A program made the translations under genes and the position numbers. The notes below the pieces were generated by a model. That model was not told the origin of the DNA. It did not search any database and saw only the letters and a program-made list of their open reading frames with translations. From Schaalia sp. Marseille-Q2122 (GTDB taxonomy: Bacteria > Actinomycetota > Actinomycetes > Actinomycetales > Actinomycetaceae): 64,000 bases of DNA. The stretch is taken from NCBI RefSeq assembly GCF_903645355.1, contig NZ_CAHJXR010000005.1, positions 124,001-188,000 of the forward strand. The letters run 5' to 3'. Positions 17,115 through 26,498 of this stretch are shown one piece after another. Positions within the stretch are counted from its first letter, which is position 1. The number at the start of each line of letters is the position of its first letter.

Positions 17115-19247
17115 TCAGCGCAGCGACGAATCCACGGCCTCGAAGATCGCAGCAGCACGAGCATCCGTCGCCAGATCCTCAATGTAGATCTCCCTACCAT
17201 TGCCGTCACACAGGGGCACGCACCAGTTCGGGTACTCCGTGGAGGTACCCGGCAGGTTCTGCGGGCGCACATCGCCCACAACATCCACCAATGACACACC
17301 CACCAGCGCCGATGGGGTTGCAGCAGCGTAACGGTGCAGGGCGACGACGACCTCGTCAACTGTGGGGGTCTGAGCCTCCAGGAAACCGTACTCGCGCAGG
17401 CGAACCATCATCTGCTCCAGTTCACGGCGGTCAGCCGCGCGCACAGAATCAATATCCTCCACCAGCAGGCCCAACTTATGACGCAGCTCGGTCTGGACGC
17501 CCGCCAGGTAGCCGGCGGTGGGAGGCAGGTCGTGGGTGTTGACCGTCGACAGCGCACCCCAACGGTAGTGGCCCGCGTGCAACGGCCACCCCGAGCCTTC
17601 CTTCTCAAACCACACGACGGAAGTCCCCAGGATGCCACGGTCTGCCAGGTAGTCCCGCACCCACGGCTCCACGGTGCCCAGGTCCTCGCCGATCACCACA
17701 GCGCCTGCACGCTGGGCTTCCAGCAGGACGACGCCCACCATTGCCTCGTGGTCGAAGTAGACGTAGGTGCCTTCAGATGCCGGGCGGCCAGCAGGAATCC
17801 ACCACAGGCGGAACAGTCCCAAGATGTGGTCGATACGAATCGCGCCGGAGTGCGCCAACACGGCTCGCAGCATCTCCCGCAGTGGACGGTAACCGGTGCG
17901 AGCCAGAGCGCGGGGCGACCACGGCGGCTGGGACCAGTTCTGGCCCTGCTGAGAGTACATATCCGGCGGCGCGCCCACCTGCATGCCCGGTGCAAAGACA
18001 CCCGGCTCGGACCAGATCTCCGAACCATTAGCGTGCACGCCAACAGCCAGGTCGGCCATGATACCCATCTTCATACCCACTGCGCGGGCAACCTCGTGGG
18101 CCTTCACCAGCTGCTCACGGGTCACCCACTGGCACCACTGCCAAAACTCCACACGATCAGCCAAGGCTTCACGCTGAGCGTCAATAGCAGGCATGTCAGC
18201 GTTAGCAAATTCCTCAGGAAGAAGCAGGCCGCCTTCCTTTTCCACCAGCGCACACCACAGGGCGAAGTTCGCCAGATCCTGGCCGCCCTGGGCGACGAAA
18301 GCTTCAAATTCGGCCTGGCGGTGGTAGCTGCGCGGCAGGGTGAAGACGAGTTCGAGGGCCTTGCTCTTCGCTGCCCAGGTGCGGTCGCGCTCAATCGGCG
18401 CACCATTGTCTGCCGCTGCGCTCTCGCGCAGGGCCGCAATGGCCACACGCATCGACTCGGGCGCGTTCACGTATTCGGCGATGGTTTCAGGGCGGGCGTA
18501 GATGGGGTTCACCCAGCGGCGAGTCACCGGAAGGTAGGGCGAGTTCTCCATCGGAGCGACGGTGGCCGCAGCGTGAACGGGGTTGATGAGCAGGAAGTCT
18601 GCGCCCTTTTGGCCGCACACTGCGGCGAGGTTGGCAAGGTCTTCGGCATCCCCCATGCCCCAGGACGAGGCCGAACGCGCCGAGTACATTTGTGCGGCGA
18701 CACCCCAGTGGCGTCCCTGGTGGAGGACGGAGGGGCTGACGCGGTTGGGGACGACGATGAGCGGCGCGGAGTAGACGGCGCCGCCCTCGACAGTTGCGGT
18801 GAGGGTGTGCCACCCAAGGGGCAGGTGAGCGGGAACCTCGAAGGTCGCGCGGCCGGTGAGGACGTCATTGACGACGCGGGGCTCGACCCAGCGGTCGAGC
18901 TGGTGGAGGTCACCCTTGCCGCCTTCTTCGAGGGAGTAGTCGACGTGTACCCACGAGCCGTGGGGCACGTGGACGTGGATTTCCTTCGTAGCGCCTTCAC
19001 GAACGACGGCGCAGTCAGGCAGGGTCTGGAGCCAGAATTGGTCTTCGGTCCATGCCAGGGCTTCGTGGACGTCTTTGATGGTGGCGTTGGCGGTGACGGG
19101 GACACCCAGGGCTTCAAGTACGGCAAGGAGTGAACGCGATCCGACATTGCATTGGTTGCCGTACCAATCCCAGAAAGTGGTGGCGACACCATTTCGGTCG
19201 GCGAGGTGCTGGAGCAGCCCCAGATCGTCAACGGCAGGCGCGTTCAT
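17115..19247 (-). CDS. malQ: 4-alpha-glucanotransferase (amylomaltase, GH77)
   Basis: Transfers alpha-1,4-glucan chains between maltodextrins in the cytoplasm, releasing glucose. 710 residues from ATG 19247, where GAGAAGG is 7 nt upstream; an in-frame GTG lies 6 nt earlier. The N-terminal 170 residues form the beta-rich extension of the long actinobacterial MalQ type. The GH77 barrel follows, with SSWGMGDAEDLANL, NSPYLPVTRRWVNPIY, GIMADLAVGVHANGSEIW (catalytic Asp region), GAPPD.YSQQGQNWSQPPW, IRIDHILGLFRLWWIP, VIGEDLGTVEPWV and NTHDLPPTAGYLAG. These are the amylomaltase consensus blocks. A PTS EIIB gene ends about 50 bp upstream on the same strand, suggesting one transcript. It probably processes maltodextrins released by the surface amylopullulanase. 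Confidence 0.95.
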   Translation of the reverse strand: MNAPAVDDLGLLQHLADRNGVATTFWDWYGNQCNVGSRSLLAVLEALGVPVTANATIKDVHEALAWTEDQFWLQTLPDCAVVREGATKEIHVHVPHGSWVHVDYSLEEGGKGDLHQLDRWVEPRVVNDVLTGRATFEVPAHLPLGWHTLTATVEGGAVYSAPLIVVPNRVSPSVLHQGRHWGVAAQMYSARSASSWGMGDAEDLANLAAVCGQKGADFLLINPVHAAATVAPMENSPYLPVTRRWVNPIYARPETIAEYVNAPESMRVAIAALRESAAADNGAPIERDRTWAAKSKALELVFTLPRSYHRQAEFEAFVAQGGQDLANFALWCALVEKEGGLLLPEEFANADMPAIDAQREALADRVEFWQWCQWVTREQLVKAHEVARAVGMKMGIMADLAVGVHANGSEIWSEPGVFAPGMQVGAPPDMYSQQGQNWSQPPWSPRALARTGYRPLREMLRAVLAHSGAIRIDHILGLFRLWWIPAGRPASEGTYVYFDHEAMVGVVLLEAQRAGAVVIGEDLGTVEPWVRDYLADRGILGTSVVWFEKEGSGWPLHAGHYRWGALSTVNTHDLPPTAGYLAGVQTELRHKLGLLVEDIDSVRAADRRELEQMMVRLREYGFLEAQTPTVDEVVVALHRYAAATPSALVGVSLVDVVGDVRPQNLPGTSTEYPNWCVPLCDGNGREIYIEDLATDARAAAIFEAVDSSLR

Positions 19248-19297
19248 GTTCACACCTTCTCCTCAGTGTTGAGATGTTTTATCAGCTAGGGATGATT

Positions 19298-19585
19298 TTA
19301 TGACGCGTGGCGGGGTGCCGTCACCGAGGCCTGGGGGTGTTGGTGGGTTTGGCAGACCTGGATCATGTCTGCGGCGATTTCTTCGGAGATCTCTCCGGCG
19401 ACGATTTGAATGACTTCGTCGACGCGGACGAGGGCGATGACCGGCCCGATGCGCAGTGCCTGATCGTTGACTTTCAGAGGGTTACGCACCTCCACCCGAA
19501 TGCGAACCATGCAGGGTTCGATATCGGAAATATTCTCCGCACCGCCTAAAGCTTCAACGAGAGCATGGGCGATTTCTTGATTCAT
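19298..19585 (-). CDS. PTS EIIB component, glucose family (second copy)
   Basis: A free-standing EIIB of about 95 residues (ATG 19585; an in-frame GTG at 19597 is possible). ALVEALGGAENISDIEPCMVRIRVEVRNP carries the phosphorylatable Cys25. The following residues are MVRIR rather than the usual xTRLR, so the conserved Thr is replaced by Val. It precedes malQ in the same direction with a 50-bp gap, which may mean coexpression. Like the EIIB at 15.3 kb it has no EIIC partner nearby. It could serve a different EIIC or have shifted to a regulatory role; that is inference. Confidence 0.8.
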   Translation of the reverse strand: MNQEIAHALVEALGGAENISDIEPCMVRIRVEVRNPLKVNDQALRIGPVIALVRVDEVIQIVAGEISEEIAADMIQVCQTHQHPQASVTAPRHAS

Positions 19586-19697
19586 TACCTCTTCCACAAT
19601 CCTCTTTTGCGACTCGGATCACATAATAATCTGCTGTGTGATATCAAGCAATGTCCACCGCCTCGCTTATCCCCTCATTTCGTTAAAGAATGGTGCT

Positions 19698-20651
19698 ATG
19701 ACCACTCCGATCACTATTCCTCAGGGCTCGAATGAGCCTGTGGCCTCTGTTCTTCGCATCCTCGAACTCACCGAGACCGGCCACGATCGCTTCGAAGCAC
19801 ACTCCTTACCGCAGGTCAGGCGTGTTTACGGTGGTCAGGTCCTCGCCCAGTCCCTCCTGGCTGCTTGCGCCTCACTGGAGGACGCTGAGCGCCTTCCTCA
19901 CTCCTTCCACGCCTATTTCCTGCGCGGCGGCGACCCTTCGGCGACCTTCGAGCTGCAGGTGGAGCGCCTCCGTAACGGACGTTCCTTCTCGAGCCGCCGC
20001 GTGACCTGCACCCAGGATGATCGCGAGATCCTCTCCATGACCTGCTCCTTCCAGGGGCCAGAGGAGGGCTATGACACGGCTCTTCCGATGCCGCAGGTTC
20101 CTCACGCGTCCGAATTGCGTTCGGCGCTGGAGATCTTCCGCATGATGGATCACCCGGTGGGGCGTTTCCTGGGGAAGACCGCTGCTTTCGACGTGCGCCA
20201 TGTCCAAAAGGAGCTGTACACCAGCGCTGATCCTGAGGGCGGCAATATCCAGCAGCTGTGGATGCGTCCACGTTTTCCGATCGGCGAGGGCGTCCATCAG
20301 TACGTTCATCGCGCGCTTTTGGCCTATGTCATTGATCAGGTGATGTTTGAGCCGGCCATGCGCGTGACGGGGAATTCCTGGATGACGCCGGGGATGTCGG
20401 CGGCCTCGTTGGATCACGCGATGTGGTTCCACCGCGATGTTGATATCAATGATTGGTTGCTCTATGACGCGATCTGCCTATCGGTGAATAACGGGCGCAT
20501 GCTGTCTCATATGCGGGTGTTTACTGAGGATGGCGTGCTGGTAGCCGAGGCCAGCCAGCAGGGCATGTTGCGTGTGCCGCGTGATGGCAAGCAGGGCTCT
20601 GGTCAGTGGGGTTTTGGTGCTGTGCCGGACGACCCCTCAGCCACTGCCTGA
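19698..20651 (+). CDS. tesB: Acyl-CoA thioesterase II
   Basis: Hydrolyses acyl-CoA to free fatty acid and CoA. 317 residues from ATG 19698, with a tandem double-hotdog layout. The first half has GGQVLAQSLLAACASL and HSFHAYFLRGGDPS. The second half has DQVMFEPAMRVTGNSW, SLDHAMWFHRDVDINDWLLYD and GRMLSHMRVFTEDGVLVAEASQQGMLR. These are signature blocks of TesB/Acot8, including the Asp in SLDHAMWFH. The frame is open back to 19638, but the family N-terminus fits 19698. It is convergent with the DM13 gene and 3.5 kb from the fatty acid synthesis block, so a lipid-recycling role is plausible. Confidence 0.93.
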   Translation: MTTPITIPQGSNEPVASVLRILELTETGHDRFEAHSLPQVRRVYGGQVLAQSLLAACASLEDAERLPHSFHAYFLRGGDPSATFELQVERLRNGRSFSSRRVTCTQDDREILSMTCSFQGPEEGYDTALPMPQVPHASELRSALEIFRMMDHPVGRFLGKTAAFDVRHVQKELYTSADPEGGNIQQLWMRPRFPIGEGVHQYVHRALLAYVIDQVMFEPAMRVTGNSWMTPGMSAASLDHAMWFHRDVDINDWLLYDAICLSVNNGRMLSHMRVFTEDGVLVAEASQQGMLRVPRDGKQGSGQWGFGAVPDDPSATA

Positions 20652-20692
20652 GCACTGACGCTCGGTTATGACGCTGGCTTACCTGCCGGGAC

Positions 20693-21367
20693 TTAGTTGA
20701 CGGGACGTAGTTCTGCCGCACCGAAGGAGACGGAGAAGGCCTCGCACCACAGGGTGATGGACGTCCAGTCCTCGATGGTGGCGTCGGCTGGGATCGCGTA
20801 CACCTGGTTGCCGCGGTTGCCTTTGAGTTCACCGAGGTCAAGGTGGTCGTAGTTGGCTGCGGTGAACCAGCCGTCGAAACCTTCGATGACGGGCGCTTGG
20901 GAGAGCCAGACGTGCACGTCGGGGCCGGTGGTGGTTTCAAGGCCTTCGAGGGCGAGCTGATGGCTGCCGTCGGGCAGCCGGAAGATGCTGACCTGACCGC
21001 TGGTTTCGTGCTCGTGGGAGATGAGGGAGCCTTGTGCGATGAGAGCGGGACCTGCTGGGGCCTGCGGCTCTGGAGCTGGTGCAGGAGTAGTTGGGGTTGA
21101 AGGAGCGCCTTCAGTTGAGGAAGTCTCCTGAGAGCTTTGAGGCTGTGCGGCTGGTGCTGGGGTGCTTTGCGGGGCTGTGGCCGTGGGGATTTCGTCATTG
21201 ATTTCCGTGTTGACGAAGAGCAACCACGGTTGGAACACTGCCATGGCAATGGCGAAAAGGACGAGGGCGCCTGCGCCAAGAGCGATGAGTGTACGGCGTC
21301 GCTTCACGCGGGGTGAGCTGTGCTGCTCGTCTTGGGGCTTTTCGGGCTGCGGCTGCATTGTGGTCAT
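20693..21367 (-). CDS. DM13 domain membrane-anchored protein
   Basis: 224 residues. A short basic cytoplasmic N-terminus (VKRRR) is followed by one membrane helix (about 26-48, TLIALGAGALVLFAIAMAVF). Next comes a low-complexity Pro/Ala/Gln/Ser/Thr linker (about 60-105) and a C-terminal DM13 domain ('GSLISHEHETSGQVSIFRLP', 'LALEGLETTTGPDVHVWLS', 'LGELKGNRGNQVYAIP'). DM13 domains are proposed to be extracytoplasmic redox or electron-transfer modules. The single Cys (in LWCEAFSVSF) occupies the conserved position near the domain end. ATG 21367 has AGAAGGA upstream. Monocistronic; function otherwise unknown. Confidence 0.82.
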   Translation of the reverse strand: MTTMQPQPEKPQDEQHSSPRVKRRRTLIALGAGALVLFAIAMAVFQPWLLFVNTEINDEIPTATAPQSTPAPAAQPQSSQETSSTEGAPSTPTTPAPAPEPQAPAGPALIAQGSLISHEHETSGQVSIFRLPDGSHQLALEGLETTTGPDVHVWLSQAPVIEGFDGWFTAANYDHLDLGELKGNRGNQVYAIPADATIEDWTSITLWCEAFSVSFGAAELRPVN

Positions 21368-21540
21368 GAAAGAGTCCTTCTCGGTCTCGGCACGGCGAGT
21401 GCCTGGCCTAGCTGCTTGTCGCTGGGTGTTCGGCGCCCATTGGCAGGAGGTTTGTTTCTTCGGCTATTGCCTTCGTCACAGGAACTATCGGATGGCCAAG
21501 TTAGGCCCCTGACAGGTGGGCGGACGACGGTGCCAATGGC

Positions 21541-21587
21541 GAAAACACCCGTGGGGGCTGCAGTTTGATGCTGCGGCCCCCACGGGT
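21541..21587 (-). terminator. Terminator of ettA (minus strand)
   Basis: ACCCGTGGGGGCTGCAG (21547-21563) pairs with CTGCGGCCCCCACGGGT (21571-21587) with one mismatch. On the minus strand the stem is followed by GTTTTC. Confidence 0.8.
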
Positions 21588-21630
21588 GAATCATTCGAGG
21601 AGACGACGGTACGGATCGTCCTCAGCGCGT

Positions 21631-23313
<1,683 letters not shown>

Positions 23314-23372
23314 GTTTCTCCATCCAATGAAGTGATTGTCGAGGGCGTTTGTGCGAGCGTATTTTTCGCGGC

Positions 23373-23463
23373 GTTGCGCCTGAGATGCCCTCAATGGTGT
23401 CTCTACCATGCTAGGCCACTTCGGGGCTTTTGAGACAGCTCTACACCGTTGAGGTGGCGCAAC
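23373..23463. other. Long imperfect stem-loop in the ettA/birA intergenic region
   Basis: GTTGCGCC (23373-23380) pairs with GGCGCAAC (23456-23463). Inside, CCTCAATGGTGT pairs with ACACCGTTGAGG (one T:G pair), with an 8-nt bulge on the left arm. About 20 base pairs enclose a loop of roughly 40 nt. It lies 60 bp upstream of ettA, in the right place for a 5' leader or an operator. No known RNA family is recognised. Confidence 0.45.
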
Positions 23464-23512
23464 AGTGACACGCCCAACTGAGACAGGCCGCACGCGCGGA
23501 TAAAAACAGGCA

Positions 23513-23518
23513 TATAAT
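23513..23518 (+). promoter_or_regulatory. Candidate -10 box for birA
   Basis: A perfect TATAAT in an unusually AT-rich patch, 140 bp upstream of the birA start. No good -35 hexamer is visible, which is common for actinobacterial promoters. Confidence 0.4.
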
Positions 23519-23657
23519 TATCCTATATTTCACGCTTTGAAGCAAAGCTTGAGGCAGGGCGCGGCCCCATCATCACGCTCTACCTGACCTATAACTCAAC
23601 CCACACCATTCCTCCTCCGTATATCCAACGATCAACTTCTGCGAAAGGGGTGCACCC

Positions 23658-24602
23658 ATGCCTTATGTTTCAAATCTTGAACCTAAGTATTCTGAAGCTG
23701 AGCACTCTCATCACGAGCACCCCCACACGGAACTCCCCAACACCGGGCACCCCGGTCGCGAACGCCACGAAGCGGCCTTACCCCACCCCCTCATCCACCT
23801 CGACACCGTCAACTCCACCAACTCCTACGCCCGCTCACTCCTTTCTGGCACCACGGCCCCCGCGCACCTCACCACGATCGTCACCGACCACCAAAGCGCC
23901 GGACGCGGACGCCTCGGCCGGACCTGGGTCACAACCGCCCACAATGCCCTCACGGCCACCACCCTCCTGCGCCTCCCCTCCCCTCTTCCTCACGAAGCAC
24001 CCGCATGGTGCCTCCACGCCGCCGCCCTCGCCATCCGCGACGCACTCGCCCCACTGCTGCGCCCCCACGGCCACCGCGTGACCACTAAATGGCCCAATGA
24101 CGTGCTCATCGATGGTCAACGCAAGATCTGTGGCATCCTCGCCGAAGACCTTGGAGAACGCGACGGCACCCACTACCTGGCCGTCGGATACGGGGTGAAT
24201 ATCGTCATGGACGCCGATGCTCGCCCCGCCCCTCACGCCACTGCCCTGAGCCTTGAAGGCGACAGCGACGCAGCAACCTCTCCCCTTGCTCGACGCGACG
24301 CACTACTAGCCACCATCGTTGACGGCATCAACTCACGCTTCACCGCCCTCCACGCCGCCCAATGGGACCCTTCCGAAAGCGGCCTGCACGAGGAAGCCCA
24401 GGCCCACTGCGTCACCCTCGGCCAACGCGTCGCACTCCCCCAGCCTCACCAGCCCAGCCCTGACACGCAGAGCGCGCCCATGGAATACGGGCGAGCACTT
24501 GCTCTTGACCGCTCAGGCGCACTCATCGTGGAACGCGAGGACGGCACACACAGCCTCATCACGACCGGCGACGTCCTCCTCCCCCACGAATACCAGCCCT
24601 GA
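23658..24602 (+). CDS. birA: Biotin-[acetyl-CoA-carboxylase] ligase (monofunctional)
   Basis: Makes biotinyl-AMP and attaches biotin to the acceptor lysine of carboxylases. 314 residues from ATG 23658, preceded by AAAGGGG. Catalytic motifs: LDTVNSTNSYA, HQSAGRGRLGRTW (biotin/ATP loop), TTKWPNDVLIDGQRKICGIL and VGYGVNIV. There is no N-terminal DNA-binding domain, so this is a group I BirA that cannot act as the biotin-operon repressor. The first 45 residues are His/Pro/Glu-rich and unlike the family; a later true start cannot be excluded. It lies 75 bp upstream of a biotin carboxylase/BCCP gene, its probable substrate, in the same orientation. Confidence 0.93.
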   Translation: MPYVSNLEPKYSEAEHSHHEHPHTELPNTGHPGRERHEAALPHPLIHLDTVNSTNSYARSLLSGTTAPAHLTTIVTDHQSAGRGRLGRTWVTTAHNALTATTLLRLPSPLPHEAPAWCLHAAALAIRDALAPLLRPHGHRVTTKWPNDVLIDGQRKICGILAEDLGERDGTHYLAVGYGVNIVMDADARPAPHATALSLEGDSDAATSPLARRDALLATIVDGINSRFTALHAAQWDPSESGLHEEAQAHCVTLGQRVALPQPHQPSPDTQSAPMEYGRALALDRSGALIVEREDGTHSLITTGDVLLPHEYQP

Positions 24603-24677
24603 TCAGCACGCTCGCGTCCGCCACCACCAGAACCACCGACCTCACGAGTGACACTAACGAAGGAAGAAGACAACTAC

Positions 24678-26498
24678 ATGCGTCCGATTCACCGACTGCT
24701 CGTTGCCAACCGCGGCGAGATCGCCCTGCGCATCATTCGCACGGCCCGCGAAATGAATATCGCCACCGTTGCCGCCTACGCCGACGCAGACGCCGAAGCA
24801 CCCTTCGTCCACGCCGCCGACGAGGCCTGGGCCCTCGGCGGGGCCGACGCCACCAGCACCTACCTCAACGTCGAGGCCCTGCTCAAAATCGCCGACGCTA
24901 CCGGAGCTGACGCCATTCACCCCGGCTACGGATTCCTCTCCGAAAACGCTGACTTTGCCAACACCCTCGCCGACAAGGGCATCACCTGGATCGGCCCCGC
25001 AGGCAGCGTCATTGATGCCCTGGGCGACAAGATCCGCGCCCGCAACGTCGCCCACTCCTGCGGCGTCGACCCCGTGCCCGGTATCTTCACCCCCATTACC
25101 GACCCCGCGCAGATCACCGACTTCATCGCCGAACACGGCTACCCCGTCGTGTGCAAGCGCTCCGATGGCGGCGGCGGACGAGGCATCACCGTGCTGCGAA
25201 CCGACGCCGACACCGACATGTTCATCGCCCGCCACACCACCCCCGACGCCGAAGGCAACACCACCTTGCCCATGCACTTTGTCGAACGATTCGTGGAGGT
25301 CGCCCGACACGTCGAAACCCAGTGCATGCGCGACTCCCACGGGAACTTTCGCGTCGTCACCACCCGCGACTGCTCGGTTCAGCGCCGCAACCAAAAGCTC
25401 ATCGAAGAAGCCCCCGCTCCCTTCCTCTCCCCCGAAACGGACGCCCAGCTGGAACGCTGGTCACGTCAGCTTTTTGAGGCCGTGAACTACGTGGGTGTGG
25501 GCACCTGCGAGTTCCTCCTCGAACCCGACGGCTCCCTGTGGTTCCTTGAAGTCAACCCCCGCCTCCAGGTCGAACACCCCGTCTCCGAAGAGGTCGCGGG
25601 CGTGGACCTCGTCAGCGAACAGTTGCGCATCGCCCAGGGGCTGGCAATCTCCGAAGCCCTGCCCCCGCGCGGACACTCCTTCGAGTTCCGCATCACCTGC
25701 GAAGACCCCGCCGCTGACCTCATGCCCTCCGGCGGGAAGGTCACGCACATTACCTGGCCCGGCGGCCCCGGCATCCGCATCGACTCTGGCCTGGTCAGCG
25801 GCGACAGCGTCCACACCAGCTTTGACTCCATGATCGCCAAGATCATCGTCACCGCCCCCACCCGCGAGGCAGCCCTTGCCCGCTCGCGTCGCGCGCTCGC
25901 TGAGTTCTGCCTCGACGGCGTTCCCACCCCGCGCGACCTCTACGTTGACATCATCAACGATCCAGCCTTCAGCGGCGAAGGAGAAGGCGGCTTCACCGTC
26001 TCCACCCGCTGGCTGGAAAACTCCTTCCTGCCCACCCACACCTACGAGGCAAGCAACGCTCAAGAGAGCGCCTGCGCACTCCCGCCGGCGAAGCGTCAAT
26101 TCACCATCGAACTTGATGGCAAGCGCATGACCCTCTCCCTGCCGCCCGACCTCTTCCAGGGCGTCTTTGGTGGCCCTGCTCCCGCCCAACGCCCTGCCCA
26201 GCCCCTACGCCAGGCCCGCCAGGAGCGCGCCGCAGCGGCCGCCCCCGCCGCGTCGACCCAGACTGTCTTGGCTGACGGCACACTCGTGTCCCCCATGCAG
26301 GCCATCGTCGTCCACATGGCCGTCACCGAAAACCAAAAGGTCGCCGAGGGAGACCTCGTTGCTGTCCTTGAAGCAATGAAGATGGAAAAGTACGTGCACG
26401 CTCCCCACGCGGGCACCGTCGCGGAAATCTTCGTTGCCGCCGGCACTTCCATTAGCACCGGCGACCACCTTGTCCGCATCGAGAAGGAGAACGCATGA
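24678..26498 (+). CDS. Acyl-CoA carboxylase alpha subunit (biotin carboxylase plus biotin carrier domain)
   Basis: Carboxylates the biotin of its own carrier domain with ATP and bicarbonate, for acetyl- or propionyl-CoA carboxylation. 606 residues from ATG 24678 (MRPIHRLLVANRGEIALRI), preceded by GGAAGAAG. The biotin carboxylase part (about 1-450) has IHPGYGFLSENADFA, CKRSDGGGGRGITVL (ATP-grasp loop), EVNPRLQVEHPVSEEVAGVDLV and RITCEDP. An Ala/Pro/Gln linker leads to the BCCP domain (about 535-606) with VLEAMKMEK, biotinyl Lys at about 568. This alpha-chain fusion is typical of actinobacteria. The downstream carboxyltransferase overlaps by 4 bp (ATGA), indicating a coupled pair. It feeds the FAS-I gene just downstream with malonyl-CoA. 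Confidence 0.94.
   Translation: MRPIHRLLVANRGEIALRIIRTAREMNIATVAAYADADAEAPFVHAADEAWALGGADATSTYLNVEALLKIADATGADAIHPGYGFLSENADFANTLADKGITWIGPAGSVIDALGDKIRARNVAHSCGVDPVPGIFTPITDPAQITDFIAEHGYPVVCKRSDGGGGRGITVLRTDADTDMFIARHTTPDAEGNTTLPMHFVERFVEVARHVETQCMRDSHGNFRVVTTRDCSVQRRNQKLIEEAPAPFLSPETDAQLERWSRQLFEAVNYVGVGTCEFLLEPDGSLWFLEVNPRLQVEHPVSEEVAGVDLVSEQLRIAQGLAISEALPPRGHSFEFRITCEDPAADLMPSGGKVTHITWPGGPGIRIDSGLVSGDSVHTSFDSMIAKIIVTAPTREAALARSRRALAEFCLDGVPTPRDLYVDIINDPAFSGEGEGGFTVSTRWLENSFLPTHTYEASNAQESACALPPAKRQFTIELDGKRMTLSLPPDLFQGVFGGPAPAQRPAQPLRQARQERAAAAAPAASTQTVLADGTLVSPMQAIVVHMAVTENQKVAEGDLVAVLEAMKMEKYVHAPHAGTVAEIFVAAGTSISTGDHLVRIEKENA

Noticed and set aside
21364-21594. 76-codon minus-strand frame between ettA and the DM13 gene
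   Set aside because: It overlaps the ettA terminator and has no recognisable domain.
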